Assembly (NCBI RefSeq): GCF_000772045.1
Contig: NZ_CP009754.1
Coordinates: 6,200,001 to 6,264,000 of the forward strand
Reading direction: 5' to 3'
DNA from: Streptomyces sp. CCM_MD2014
Lineage (GTDB): Bacteria; Actinomycetota; Actinomycetes; Streptomycetales; Streptomycetaceae
Length of the DNA: 64,000 nt
A model generated the notes under the pieces. The model was not told the origin of the DNA. It saw nothing but the letters and a program-made list of their open reading frames with translations, and did no database searches. How positions within the stretch are numbered: the first letter of the stretch is position 1; each line of letters begins with the position of its first letter. A program made the translations under genes and the position numbers. This document shows, piece by piece, positions 40,691-49,310 of the stretch.

Positions 40691-41013
40691 CGGCCACCCG
40701 GGGTGACCCGCGGGACAGTGCCACAGAAAGCAGACCGCCGGAGGCTTCGGCCCCCGGTAAGGGTGAAACGGTGGTGTAAGAGACCACCAGTGCCCAGGGC
40801 GACCTGGGCAGCTAGGTAAACCCCACCCGGAGCAAGGTCAAGAGGAGCGCCGTAAAACGCGCTCTGCGCGGACGATCGAGGGCTGCCCGCCCGAGTCCGC
40901 GGGTAGACCGCTGGAGGCCGGTGGCAACGCCGGCCCTAGATGGATGGCCGTCGCCGACGGGACCGCGAGGCCCCGTCGGAACAGAACCCGGCGTACAGCC
41001 CGACTCGTCTGCC
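40603..41013 (+). ncRNA. rnpB: RNase P RNA (class A), M1 RNA
   Basis: The ends pair as helix P1: GGCAGACGAG at 40603-40612 and CTCGTCTGCC at 41004-41013. Inside are the hallmark conserved blocks of bacterial type A RNase P RNA. They are GAGGAACGTCCGGGCTCCAC (~40651), CAGGGTGATGGCTAACGGCC, GACAGTGCCACAGAAAGCAG (~40713), GGTAAGGGTGAAACGGTGGT, GTAAGAGACCACCAGTGCCC, TAGGTAAACCCCACCCGGAG and, near the 3' end, TAGATGGATGGCC with ACAGAACCCGGCGTACAGCC. It is the catalytic RNA that matures tRNA 5' ends. The 5' 88 bp lie within the reading frame of the EamA gene, and the LysE gene ends 6 bp beyond on the other strand. Confidence 0.97.
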
Positions 41014-41019
41014 GCCTCG

Positions 41020-41664
41020 TCAGTCCTTGCGTCCCGTCACCGCGACCGTGACGCCGAGGCCGATCATCGTGAGGCCGCCGATTCCGCCGACCAGGGAGAG
41101 GCGTCGGGGCGAGCGGGCGAACCAGTCGCGGCCGGTCGCGGCGGCCAGGCCCCACACGCTGTCGCAGGCCACCGCGATGATGTTGAAGATCAGGCCCAGC
41201 AGCAGCATCTGCGTCATCACGTGACCCTGGGCGCGGTCCACGAACTGGGGGAGTACGGCGGCGAAGAAGACCATGGTCTTCGGGTTGGCCACACCGACCG
41301 CGAACCCCTCCCACAGCGTGCGCAGGCCGCCGCCGTTCCGCGCGGATTCCCGTTCCGTGACCGCGGCGTGCAACGAGCCGCGTTGCCGCCACGCCCTGAC
41401 ACCCAGGTGGACCAGGTAGGCGGCGCCGGCGAGCTTCAGCGTCGTGAAGACGAGCACCGAGCGTTCGACGACCGACCCGACCCCGAGCGCCACGGCCACG
41501 ACGAGCGCGTAGGCGCCCAGCGTGTTCCCCACGACCGTGGTCAACGCGGCCCTGCGCCCTTGCGCAAGCGCCCGGCCGATCACGAAGAGCACGCTGGGGC
41601 CAGGGATCACGATCAGCAGGAACGACATCGCCGCGAAGGCGAGCAACCGTTCGGAGGACACCAT
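41020..41664 (-). CDS. LysE-family translocator (RhtB type)
   Basis: 214 aa with six membrane helices: LLAFAAMSFLLIVIPGPSVL (the family's N-terminal PGP motif, ~7-26), RRAALTTVVGNTLGAYALVV (~37-56), VFTTLKLAGAAYLVHLGVRA and FAVGVANPKTMVFFAAVLPQ (the conserved NPK segment, ~120-139). Two C-terminal helices follow. Members export amino acids such as lysine, threonine or homoserine lactones. It is a single gene between rnpB and the PucR cluster, separated from the latter by a terminator hairpin. Substrate not predictable. Confidence 0.92.
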   Translation of the reverse strand: MVSSERLLAFAAMSFLLIVIPGPSVLFVIGRALAQGRRAALTTVVGNTLGAYALVVAVALGVGSVVERSVLVFTTLKLAGAAYLVHLGVRAWRQRGSLHAAVTERESARNGGGLRTLWEGFAVGVANPKTMVFFAAVLPQFVDRAQGHVMTQMLLLGLIFNIIAVACDSVWGLAAATGRDWFARSPRRLSLVGGIGGLTMIGLGVTVAVTGRKD

Positions 41665-41736
41665 GAGGCCATCGAAGCAGGCGCGGGCCAGTCCCTTCAG
41701 CCCAATTTCGCGTGAGGGTGCCGGGAAGCAGCGGAG

Positions 41737-41758
41737 CGCCCGCCGGCCGCGGCGGGCG
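41737..41758. terminator. Hairpin terminator
   Basis: CGCCCGCC (41737-41744) and GGCGGGCG (41751-41758) form an 8-bp GC stem with a 6-nt loop, 11 bp after the PucR gene stop. It is placed to end the PucR transcript on the minus strand. Confidence 0.65.
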
Positions 41759-41769
41759 TCGGCCGAGCG

Positions 41770-43773
41770 TCAGCCCAGGGACAGCAGCCGCAGGCGCAGG
41801 GCGAGTTGCAGCTCCAGGGCGTTCTCCGGGCTGTTCCAGTCCGGGCCGAGGATGGCCTGGACGCGGTCCAGGCGCTGCACCACCGTGTTGATGTGCACGT
41901 GCAGTTCCTCCTTGGCCCGGGTCAGGCTCCCGCCGCAGCCGAAGTAGGCGGCCAGGGTGCGCACCAGCTGGGTGCCGCGCCGGTCGTCGTACTCCAGCAG
42001 CGGTCCGAGGGTGGCCTTGACGAAACCGTCCACGTCGTGGCCCTCGCCCAGCAGCACCCCGAGGAAGCCGAGTTCGCCGGCGCTCCCGCCGGCTCCCCGG
42101 CGGCCCAGCACCTTGAGCGCCTGCAGACAGCGCGCCGCCTCGGCGTGGGCGTCGGCGAGGGCGCGCGGTCCGGCGGCGGGCCCGGCACCGGCCACCGTGA
42201 CCGGGGCGCCCACCAGGTGGGTGAGCTGCTCGGCGGCGGCGCCGGCCGCCTCGCCCGGCGTGGCACCGCTGGCCGGGACCAGCATGACCGTACCGGCGTG
42301 TTCCGCGCTGACACCGTCGCCGCCGAACAGGTACTGCACGGCGGCGCCCGCCAGCCGCTCGCGTACGTCCGCGTCCGTCGAGGCGACCAGCACCAGGTGC
42401 GGACGGTTCAGGTCGATGCCGAGGTTCCGGCCACGCGCCACCAGACCGGCGGGGTCGCGGCCGGGCGCCGTGAGCAGGTCGGTGATCAGATCGCCGCGCA
42501 CCCGGTTCTCCGCCTCGGCGACCGAGCGGCGCAGCAGCAGGAGCAGCGAGGTGACGACGCTGCTCCGCTCGAACAGGCGCCGGTCGGGGCCGTCCAGGTC
42601 GGGGCGGCCCGACAGCACCAGGCTGCCCAGCATCTCCTGCCCGGCCAGCACCGCGCACACCCAGCGCCCGTCGTGGACCACGGCGTGGGCGGTGGCGCGC
42701 GACTCCTCGGCGGCTCGCACCAGGGCCGCGGCGTCGTCGGTGCCACCGGCGCCACCAGTGCCGTCGGTGCCGACGAAGCCCTTCGGGGCGTCCGTACCGC
42801 TCGTGCCGGCCGGGGCGCTCCCGCCGGCGCCCCCGGCGCCGTGCGCGGTCGGGGTGAGCGGCCACCCTCCCGCGTCGAACACCGTGACGTCGCCCTCCAG
42901 GAGATCCGCGACGGCGGCGGCCACGTCGGCCACGTCACCGCCCCGCAGCACCAGGTCGCTGAGCCGGTCGTGGGACTCCTCGGCCCGCTGCATGGCGGCC
43001 GAGCGTTCCCGGATCACGGCGTTGGCCTCGGCCAGTTCGGCCAGCGCGACCCGCGCGTCGGTCATGGCCTTCGCCGTGTCGATCGCGATGGCGGCGTGGT
43101 TGGCCAGCGAACACAGCAGGGCCACCTCGTCCGGGGAGAAGGTGCGCGGCGTGCGGTCGGCGGCGAACAGGGCGCCGATCACCTTGCCGCCGCTCCCGGA
43201 ACCCAGCAGCAGGGGAACGCCGAGGATCGCGACCAGGCCCTCGTCCAGGACACCGGCGTCGATGCTGCGCGTGTGGTGGAAGCGCTGGTCCGTCCGGTAG
43301 TCGGGCGTGGCGTAGGGACGCGCGGTCTGCGCGACCAGGCCGCCGAGGCCCTCGCCGAGCTGCAGCCGCAGGTTCTGGAACAGCTCGGACACCGAGCCGT
43401 CGGTGACCCGCATGAAGGTGTCGCCCGCCTCCTCGTCCGGAAGCGTCAGGTACGCCGTGTCGGTGCCGAGCAGCATGCGGGCGCGGCGGACGATGGACCG
43501 CAGTACCGCGTCCAGGTCGCGCAGGGCCGCGAGGTCCCCGGCGGTGTCGAACAGGGCGGTGAGTTCCGCCTCCCGGCGCTGGTGCTGCCGCAGCGCGCTG
43601 TGCACGCGCAACGCGGCCTGGGTGGCCTGCTCGATCTCCGCGAGGTCGTCGCCGCCGACGCCGCCGCGCCGCGCCTCCGTGGCGACGGTGCCGAAGTCCT
43701 CGGCGGGGGCACCGGAGGCCAGGAGTTCGAGGAGCCGGCGCAGGTGGGCGGCGACGGACGTGTTCTTGGGCAT
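41770..43773 (-). CDS. GAF domain + PucR/CdaR-type transcriptional regulator
   Basis: 667 aa. A GAF sensory domain covers ~60-215 (DLAALRDLDAVLRSIVRRAR, YLTLPDEEAGDTFMRVTDGS, VAILGVPLLLGSGSGGKVIG, FSPDEVALLCSLANHAAIAI). A second helical region follows, with a Gly/Thr/Ser-rich low-complexity stretch near 315-350. The GGDEF-like PucR domain (HLVLVASTDADVRERLAGAA) leads to the C-terminal HTH_30 (LVRTLAAYFGCGGSLTRAKE, ELHVHINTVVQRLDRVQAIL). Such proteins activate catabolic genes on binding an intermediate. The next genes, in the same orientation, are an MHS symporter and a hydroxybutyrate-dehydrogenase-like SDR, likely its targets. Confidence 0.9.
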   Translation of the reverse strand: MPKNTSVAAHLRRLLELLASGAPAEDFGTVATEARRGGVGGDDLAEIEQATQAALRVHSALRQHQRREAELTALFDTAGDLAALRDLDAVLRSIVRRARMLLGTDTAYLTLPDEEAGDTFMRVTDGSVSELFQNLRLQLGEGLGGLVAQTARPYATPDYRTDQRFHHTRSIDAGVLDEGLVAILGVPLLLGSGSGGKVIGALFAADRTPRTFSPDEVALLCSLANHAAIAIDTAKAMTDARVALAELAEANAVIRERSAAMQRAEESHDRLSDLVLRGGDVADVAAAVADLLEGDVTVFDAGGWPLTPTAHGAGGAGGSAPAGTSGTDAPKGFVGTDGTGGAGGTDDAAALVRAAEESRATAHAVVHDGRWVCAVLAGQEMLGSLVLSGRPDLDGPDRRLFERSSVVTSLLLLLRRSVAEAENRVRGDLITDLLTAPGRDPAGLVARGRNLGIDLNRPHLVLVASTDADVRERLAGAAVQYLFGGDGVSAEHAGTVMLVPASGATPGEAAGAAAEQLTHLVGAPVTVAGAGPAAGPRALADAHAEAARCLQALKVLGRRGAGGSAGELGFLGVLLGEGHDVDGFVKATLGPLLEYDDRRGTQLVRTLAAYFGCGGSLTRAKEELHVHINTVVQRLDRVQAILGPDWNSPENALELQLALRLRLLSLG

Positions 43774-43854
43774 GGGCGGACCATTGTGAGGAAGGCGGGC
43801 AGCTCCCGCAAGGGCGACGGGGTGAGAGGCATGACGGGGACCTGAGGGGCGTGA

Positions 43855-43897
43855 CGGGAGGGAGCGAGCACCCCCCCCGCCTCGCGCCTCCCTCCCG
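43855..43897 (-). terminator. Hairpin terminator after the MHS symporter
   Basis: CGGGAGGGA (43855-43863) and TCCCTCCCG (43889-43897) are perfect 9-bp arms. They lie in the 159-bp gap between the symporter stop and the PucR start, with a run of eight C inside the loop. It would reduce read-through into the regulator gene. Confidence 0.65.
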
Positions 43898-43932
43898 CTC
43901 CCGCCTTCTTGCCCACGGCGCTCGGCGGCGGC

Positions 43933-45336
43933 TCACATGGAGGCGGTCTCCTTCGGGTCGGCGGCCGGACGGGCCGTCGTTCCGGGACCGGCCGGCCCGA
44001 CCGCGGCCAGGTCCGTGCCGCGGGTCTCCCGGGCGGCGACGACGGCGATCACGGTGACGACCGCCGACAGCGCGACGTACACCGAGATGGGGACGGAGGA
44101 GCCGTAGGAGCCCAGCAGCGCCGTCGCGATCAGCGGGGCGGGGGCGCCGGCCGCGACCGAGGAGAGCTGGGCGCCGATGGAGGCGCCGGTGTAGCGCATC
44201 CGGGTGGCGAACAGCTCGGAGAAGAACGCGGCCTGCGGGGCGTACATCGCGCTGTGGAAGACCAGTCCGACGGTGACCGCGAGGACGAGCGCCGGGAAGG
44301 ACCGGGTGTCCAGCAGACCGAAGAACGCCCAGGACCACGCGCCCACACCGATCGCGCCCACCAGGTACACCGGCTTGCGGCCGACCCGGTCGGAGAGCGC
44401 GCCGAACAGCGGGATCAGGCAGAACTGCACCGCCGAGCCGATCAGCACCGCGTTCAGCGCGGGCTGCTTGGCGATGTCGAGGTGCTCCACGCAGTACGTC
44501 AGGACGAAGGCGGTGATCACGTAGTACGAGATGTTCTCCGCCATACGGGCTCCCATCGCGACCAGGATGTCCCGCCAGTGGTCGCGGACGACCGCGACGA
44601 ACGGCAACCGCTCGGCCTTCTGCTTCGCCTCGCGCTCCTTCGACCTCGCCAGCGCCTCCTTGAACAGCGGGGACTCGTCGACGGACAGCCGGATCCACAT
44701 GCCGACGATGACCAGCACGCCGGAGAGCAGGAACGGAACGCGCCAGCCCCAGGAGTTGAACGCGTCGTCGCTGAGCACGGTGGTCATCAGGGAGAGGACT
44801 CCGACGGCCAGCAGATTGCCCGCCGGCGCGCCGCCCTGGGGCCACGACGCCCAGAAGCCGCGGCGCCGGGCGTCGCCGTGCTCGGACACCAGGAGCACCG
44901 CCCCGCCCCATTCACCGCCCAGCGCGAAGCCCTGGATCAGGCGCAGCGTGGTGAGCAGCAGGGGAGCGGCGACGCCCAGCGTGTCGTAGCCGGGGACGCA
45001 GCCGATCAGGGTGGTCGAGCCGCCCATCATCAGCAGGCTGATCACCAGAAGCTTCTTGCGCCCCAGGCGGTCGCCGAAGTGGCCGAAGACGACGGCGCCG
45101 ACGGGGCGGGCGGCGAAGCCGATGGCGTAGGTGAGGAAGGAGAGCAGGGTGCCGGTGAGCGGGTCGGACTCCGGGAAGAAGACCCGGCCGAAGACGAGGG
45201 CCGCGGCGGAGCCGTAGAGGAAGTAGTCGTACCACTCGATGGTGGTGCCGATGAGACTGGCCGCGACGACCTTGCGGAGGCCGGCCGGTTTCTTGGGGCT
45301 GCCTGGTTCGTTCACGGCGGTGTGAGCGCTGGCCAT
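43933..45336 (-). CDS. MFS transporter, metabolite:H+ symporter (MHS) family
   Basis: 467 aa from ATG 45336 (a GTG nine bases earlier is an alternative). Twelve helices with the MHS signature blocks: LRKVVAASLIGTTIEWYDYF (~18-37), LLSFLTYAIGFAARPVGAVV, FGHFGDRLGRKKLLVISLLM (motif A, ~80-99), LRLIQGFALGGEWGGAVLLV (~130) and FEAMARMAENISYY-like GARMAENISYYVITAFVLTY. MHS proteins carry carboxylates such as citrate, ketoglutarate, shikimate or 3-hydroxybutyrate. Its dehydrogenase neighbour points to hydroxybutyrate uptake, which is inference. It is followed by a terminator. Confidence 0.92.
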   Translation of the reverse strand: MASAHTAVNEPGSPKKPAGLRKVVAASLIGTTIEWYDYFLYGSAAALVFGRVFFPESDPLTGTLLSFLTYAIGFAARPVGAVVFGHFGDRLGRKKLLVISLLMMGGSTTLIGCVPGYDTLGVAAPLLLTTLRLIQGFALGGEWGGAVLLVSEHGDARRRGFWASWPQGGAPAGNLLAVGVLSLMTTVLSDDAFNSWGWRVPFLLSGVLVIVGMWIRLSVDESPLFKEALARSKEREAKQKAERLPFVAVVRDHWRDILVAMGARMAENISYYVITAFVLTYCVEHLDIAKQPALNAVLIGSAVQFCLIPLFGALSDRVGRKPVYLVGAIGVGAWSWAFFGLLDTRSFPALVLAVTVGLVFHSAMYAPQAAFFSELFATRMRYTGASIGAQLSSVAAGAPAPLIATALLGSYGSSVPISVYVALSAVVTVIAVVAARETRGTDLAAVGPAGPGTTARPAADPKETASM

Positions 45337-45493
45337 GTGTGTCACCGTCTCGGGGCGATAAGGGTCGGATCCGCCGGGCTCGGGGGACGTCGGGGACGGT
45401 CGAGCGGGTCCGGGGGAGTGGGCGGTGGGGGGTGAGTCGAAGGGTTCCTGCGGGGGGGGCAGACGGGCTCTCGGCGGTGGCGTCGGCGGGATC

Positions 45494-46321
45494 TCAGTGG
45501 GCCGTCCAGCCGCCGTCCAGCGGCAGCGAGGAGCCCGTGATGTATCCGGTGTTCTCGGCGCACAGCCACAGGGCGGCCCCGGCGACCTCGGCAGGCTCGA
45601 TCAGCCGCTTGATGGCGGTGCGTTCGAGGAAGACCCGCTCGACCACTTCACCCGCCGGGATGTCGTGGGCGAGCGCCTGGTCCGCGATCTGGTCCTCGAC
45701 GAGCGGGGTGCGGACGTAGCCGGGATTCAGACAGTTGCTGGTGACGCCGTGGGCGGCACCCTCCAGGGCGACCACCTTGCTGAGCCCTTCGAGGGCGTGC
45801 TTGGCCATGACGTACGCCGACTTGTAGGGGCTGGCGCGCAGGCCGTGCACGGAGGAGATGTTGACGACCCGGCCCCACCCCCGCGCGTACATGTGCGGCA
45901 GGGCGCGGCGCACGATCCGGAACGGCGCCTCCACCATCACCCGCTGGATCAGGGCGAAGCGGTCCATCGGGAACGCGTGGACGGGGGCGACGTGCTGGAG
46001 GCCGGCGTTGTTGACCACGATGTCGGCGTCGTCCGGCAGGGCCTCCACCGCGTCCGGGTCGGCGAGGTCGGCCACGATCGCCGTGCCGCCGGTCGCGGCG
46101 GCCACGTCCTTGGCGGCGCCGGCGACCAGGTCCACGACGTACACCTCGGCACCCACCGCGGCGAAGGCCTCGGCACAGGCCCGGCCGATTCCGCCGGCGG
46201 CCCCCGTGACCAGGGCCTTGCGTCCGGCCAGGAACCGGTGGGTGGGGCGGGCGGGCGGGGCGGTGCCGCCCGGGCCGGGGCGCCGGTCCGGGCCGTCGGC
46301 GGGGTTCTCGGTGCTCTCCAT
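45494..46321 (-). CDS. 3-hydroxybutyrate-dehydrogenase-like SDR oxidoreductase
   Basis: 275 aa from ATG 46321. After a ~25-residue Pro/Gly-rich extension, the Rossmann fold has ALVTGAAGGIGRACAEAFAA (TGxxxGIG), a cofactor-specificity Asp in YVVDLVAGAA (NAD preference), DIVVNNAGLQHVAPVHAFPM, catalytic Ser/Tyr/Lys in VNISSVHGLRASPYKSAYVM-AK, NCLNPGYVRTPLVEDQI and a C-terminal GYITGSSLPLDGGWTAH. The SVHG...SPYKSAYV and NPGYVRTPLV blocks are those of D-3-hydroxybutyrate dehydrogenases, which oxidise 3-hydroxybutyrate to acetoacetate. With the MHS symporter and PucR regulator it makes a short-chain hydroxy-acid utilisation set. Confidence 0.88.
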   Translation of the reverse strand: MESTENPADGPDRRPGPGGTAPPARPTHRFLAGRKALVTGAAGGIGRACAEAFAAVGAEVYVVDLVAGAAKDVAAATGGTAIVADLADPDAVEALPDDADIVVNNAGLQHVAPVHAFPMDRFALIQRVMVEAPFRIVRRALPHMYARGWGRVVNISSVHGLRASPYKSAYVMAKHALEGLSKVVALEGAAHGVTSNCLNPGYVRTPLVEDQIADQALAHDIPAGEVVERVFLERTAIKRLIEPAEVAGAALWLCAENTGYITGSSLPLDGGWTAH

Positions 46322-46464
46322 GGCGGAACACCGTAGGAAGGAAGCGAGACGTCGGACACGTGGGCCCGTCACACAATCGAGGGCCGCGGGATGGTGCCGG
46401 CCGCCATTTCCTCCGGTCCGGCCGCTCGGTGAAGCCGGCGTGGCCGCCGTGTGGCGCGGCCCGC

Positions 46465-47802
46465 TCAGCTCGCGGGCTGCTGGAAGTTCGTCAGGTCGGT
46501 GAAGCCCGGGCCCTCACCGAGTCGCCGGGCCAGTGCCGTGAGGAAGGCGTGGTTCTTCGGGTACGCGCCCTTCAGGCAGGCGCCGAGGAGAGTGGCGTGA
46601 TCCAGATTCTGCACGGCGGTGTCCGGCGGCACGGTGATCGTCAGTTGGCCCTCGTCTCCGCGCACGCAGGTGACGGCGCTCGCGGTGCTGTCCGCCCTGA
46701 CGCGGACGGCCGTGGCCAGGGACCCTGTCAGCGGGAGGAGGAACCCGGCTATCTTGCCGAGCTTGTCGATGGCGTCCTTCTCGTCCTTCGGCGCCGGGAT
46801 GCCGTGCTCGGACCGGACCGCGGCGACCTGGTACAGGACGGGCCTCGTGAGTCCGGCGAAGCGCTCAGGGTCCGCACCCGCGGCCTTGGCCTGGTCCAGC
46901 AGCCGGTGGGCCTCGTTGATCACCTGCACGGCGATACCGAGCCCGCGGCGGACCGCCTTGCGCTGGTCCTCCCGCAGGTGCGGACCCTCGCCGAAGTCGT
47001 CCTGAACCTGACGGCCCGCACCTCCCTGTGTCCGGCCCTCCAGCACCCCCACGGCGTACCACACGTAGCTGTCCGGGTTCTGCAAGGCCCCCTTCGTGGA
47101 CAACTGGTCGATGAGCCGGGAGGAGTTGTAGGCGATGTCCGGGGTGCCGAGCGCGGCATGCACCGCCTCGTGGACCAAGGTGTCGCGGCGGTGCCGATCG
47201 TCCACTTCGTGGAAGCGCGTGGTCGCCGTGATCCTGCCCTTCTGGGTAAAGGCGAAGACGGAGGTCTTCTCCCCCTCCCGGTACCCGTCCACCACCTCCA
47301 TGGGGGCGCCCGGTGTGGCTTCCCACGCCAGCGCGAGCCGGTCGAGAACCTTCTTGTAGTTTCCCTTCACCGTTGCGGCAACGGCCTGCGGGCCGAAGAC
47401 GGTCCGCAGGAAATCGTCGTCCTCCACCTTGGTCATGGTCTCTGCCACCAGGGCGTGGGCGCTGTTGACCGCACTCTGGATGGCCTCGCGGCGGGCTTGC
47501 GGAGCGGAGGCGGGCTCATGGGAGGCCTTGGGCCGCTTCCGGCTGTCTTCGGATTCGGGACTGTGCGCCCGTTTCGGTGCCCGCTGGACGGCGACTGCGC
47601 CGTCGGGCCCGGACCGGTGGCCGGCCCGGGAACGGTCGTCGCCCTGCTCGAGCATGTGAACGACGGCGGTGTTGCCCGCGGCCTGCTGCAGCCCGAGCAG
47701 TGGGTGCGACGGGGCGTGCCCGCGCTGGGGAGAGGCCGGCCGCGACACCGGCCTGCGGTCCTCACCGGCGCCGGACCGTCCGACCATGTCCCGGGCACGC
47801 AT
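46465..47802 (-). CDS. Predicted eCIS-type effector: AGN-motif protein with aspzincin (M35-like) metalloprotease domain
   Basis: 445 aa from ATG 47802, which has GGAGGAGGAAG 5-15 nt upstream; an ATG 24 bp earlier lacks a site. The N-terminus has HPLLGLQQAAGNTAVVHML (~33-51) and then GAVAVQRAPKRA (~69-80), the AGN header seen on many actinobacterial contractile-injection-associated proteins. A basic linker leads to a catalytic domain with HEAVHAALGTPDIAY (HExxH at 211-215, Asp at 222) and ALQNPDSYVWYAVG (~239-252). This is the HExxH / GTxDxxY / NxDSY pattern of lysine-specific aspzincin metallopeptidases. No signal peptide. Divergent partner at 48061 shares the header. Toxic or developmental role is inferred; no eCIS structural genes are in the window. 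Confidence 0.78.
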   Translation of the reverse strand: MRARDMVGRSGAGEDRRPVSRPASPQRGHAPSHPLLGLQQAAGNTAVVHMLEQGDDRSRAGHRSGPDGAVAVQRAPKRAHSPESEDSRKRPKASHEPASAPQARREAIQSAVNSAHALVAETMTKVEDDDFLRTVFGPQAVAATVKGNYKKVLDRLALAWEATPGAPMEVVDGYREGEKTSVFAFTQKGRITATTRFHEVDDRHRRDTLVHEAVHAALGTPDIAYNSSRLIDQLSTKGALQNPDSYVWYAVGVLEGRTQGGAGRQVQDDFGEGPHLREDQRKAVRRGLGIAVQVINEAHRLLDQAKAAGADPERFAGLTRPVLYQVAAVRSEHGIPAPKDEKDAIDKLGKIAGFLLPLTGSLATAVRVRADSTASAVTCVRGDEGQLTITVPPDTAVQNLDHATLLGACLKGAYPKNHAFLTALARRLGEGPGFTDLTNFQQPAS

Positions 47803-48060
47803 CGGGCTTCCTCCTCCGGTTCGCACACACCTCCTCGCTGTCTAGCGAACCCACGGCGGCTTGACCAGGTACGCGAGGGCAGTGCCGGACACCCTCCGAG
47901 GCAACATCTCCGGCCCGTGCCGGTCACCGCGCGGACACGTCCGGATGCGGTGCCCCGCGGAGTGCGTGTCTCCGGCCGTTCCCGAGGGGGCCGGCCCGCG
48001 CGTACGGCACCAACTCCCGGAGTAAAGTGCCCGGATGCCCTGCCCCACGGGAGGTAACAG

Positions 48061-49038
48061 ATGACGCACGCCCATGACGAACGCCAGCGCGCGCCACAGC
48101 CCGGGAACGTTCGTACGGTGCCCCGGAGGACGGGCGGCACCGTGGCCGCCGCCGCGCGGATGCCCAGGGCTCCCCACGCGGCGGCGGTGCTGCAACGCGC
48201 CATCGGCAACCAGGCCTACAGTCAGGTGGCCGGTGCAGGGGCACGGAGCGGGCACGGCGGGCAGGTGGTGCAGCGAGCTCCGGCGGGCGCCCCCGCCGCC
48301 GCCCCGGAGGGGGCCAAGATCGGTCTCACGTTGGCAGCCGTCGAGAAGCGCTTCCAGCAGATGCGGGAGGAGAACCCGCAGCTGGCCCAGCAGCAAGAGG
48401 GGACGTGGCGGCAGCTCTACCAAGTCATGGCCGAGTTCGACAAGTGGATGCGCCAGATCCAGGTGGGGTATCGGTTCGGCGGCAGTCTCATCGCCTACCT
48501 CCACGGGGCGTCCCGGGAGCCGGGGGACATCGACATCGACGTCTCCAACGCGGACAACATGCATGTGCTGCTCAACCACATGAAGCAGGCGAACAGCGGC
48601 TGGTCCGGGCAACCCGGTTTCCGGGGCAATGAACTGCTCTCCATCGTGGCCGAGTTCAAGAGCCTGCCGGGATGGCGGTTCGACATCTCGAGCGAGACGA
48701 CGGGATTCAACAACCCCTTCGTGCTGAACGAGTCGATGCAGCTGGACGGGGACGCGGTGGAGACGGGCGACCACATCTCGCGCGACGAACTGATCCTCAA
48801 CTACCTGGACCGCATGCTGATGAAGCCCGAGGTGGCGCGGCTCAAGGGAGACGAGGAGCAGGTGGCCGGCCTTCTGCGCGCGGCGGGCTGCCACACCGCC
48901 GCCGACGTCTCCGCGTACTGGAGCAACCAACTCGAACCGGCCATCAAGCCCGGAGACACCCGCACCTCCGCCCTGCGCGACGCTCTGGGGAAGATCGTCA
49001 GCGAGAAGTTCGCATCGGAGCCGATGGACCTCGACTGA
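48061..49038 (+). CDS. Predicted eCIS-type effector: AGN-like header with nucleotidyltransferase-fold domain
   Basis: 325 aa from ATG 48061 with GGGAGGT upstream. The header PHAAAVLQRAIGNQAYSQVA (~38-57) and GGQVVQRAPAGAP (~66-78) match those of the divergent metalloprotease protein. A helical segment (LAAVEKRFQQMREENPQLAQ) precedes a nucleotidyltransferase core: YRFGGSLIAYLHGASREPGD (Gly-Ser at 141-142), IDIDVSNADN (acidic pair ~156-160) and GWRFDISSET (third Asp ~208). This is the hG[GS]...Dh[DE]h...h[DE]h pattern. C-terminal helices follow (ISRDELILNYLDRMLMKPEV). No signal peptide. It could transfer a nucleotide to a target after delivery; this is a prediction, and no immunity gene is obvious beside it. 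Confidence 0.75.
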   Translation: MTHAHDERQRAPQPGNVRTVPRRTGGTVAAAARMPRAPHAAAVLQRAIGNQAYSQVAGAGARSGHGGQVVQRAPAGAPAAAPEGAKIGLTLAAVEKRFQQMREENPQLAQQQEGTWRQLYQVMAEFDKWMRQIQVGYRFGGSLIAYLHGASREPGDIDIDVSNADNMHVLLNHMKQANSGWSGQPGFRGNELLSIVAEFKSLPGWRFDISSETTGFNNPFVLNESMQLDGDAVETGDHISRDELILNYLDRMLMKPEVARLKGDEEQVAGLLRAAGCHTAADVSAYWSNQLEPAIKPGDTRTSALRDALGKIVSEKFASEPMDLD

Positions 49039-49151
49039 GCCCGTCCCCCCGCCCCGCCCCGTGGACGCTCGTTCCGGGGCGCGGTCGGTGATCGCGCAGA
49101 TCATGCGGTCGACGCCGCTGGGGGCGGCGACGTCCCGTTCGATCTTCTTCC

Positions 49152-49220
49152 GGCCCCTCCTCGACGCGTGCCCGCGACGGAGGGGCCTCGTTCAGCCCCT
49201 GCGCATCAGGTGCAGGGGCT
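49152..49220. terminator. Two tandem hairpins after the nucleotidyltransferase gene
   Basis: Stem 1: GGCCCCTCC (49152-49160) with GGAGGGGCC (49179-49187). Stem 2: AGCCCCTGC (49194-49202) with GCAGGGGCT (49212-49220), followed by TCTCTCTC. Both are perfect 9-bp stems, 114-182 bp after the stop, and would insulate the xylanase promoter from upstream transcription. Confidence 0.75.
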
Positions 49221-49310
49221 TCTCTCTCTCCGAGGTCACTCCAGTGGCAGACGCCGTGAGGTAACGCGACGACTGTGCAGAGAGGCGCCGGCTCCGAAAT
49301 CTTCCGACGT

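Noticed and set aside
46465..49038. A complete contractile injection locus
   Set aside because: No sheath, tube, baseplate or AAA+ ATPase gene occurs in the window; only cargo-like proteins are seen.
48061..49038. Toxin-antitoxin nucleotidyltransferase (MNT/AbiEii type)
   Set aside because: No HEPN or antitoxin partner is adjacent, and the N-terminal AGN-like header is not part of such systems.
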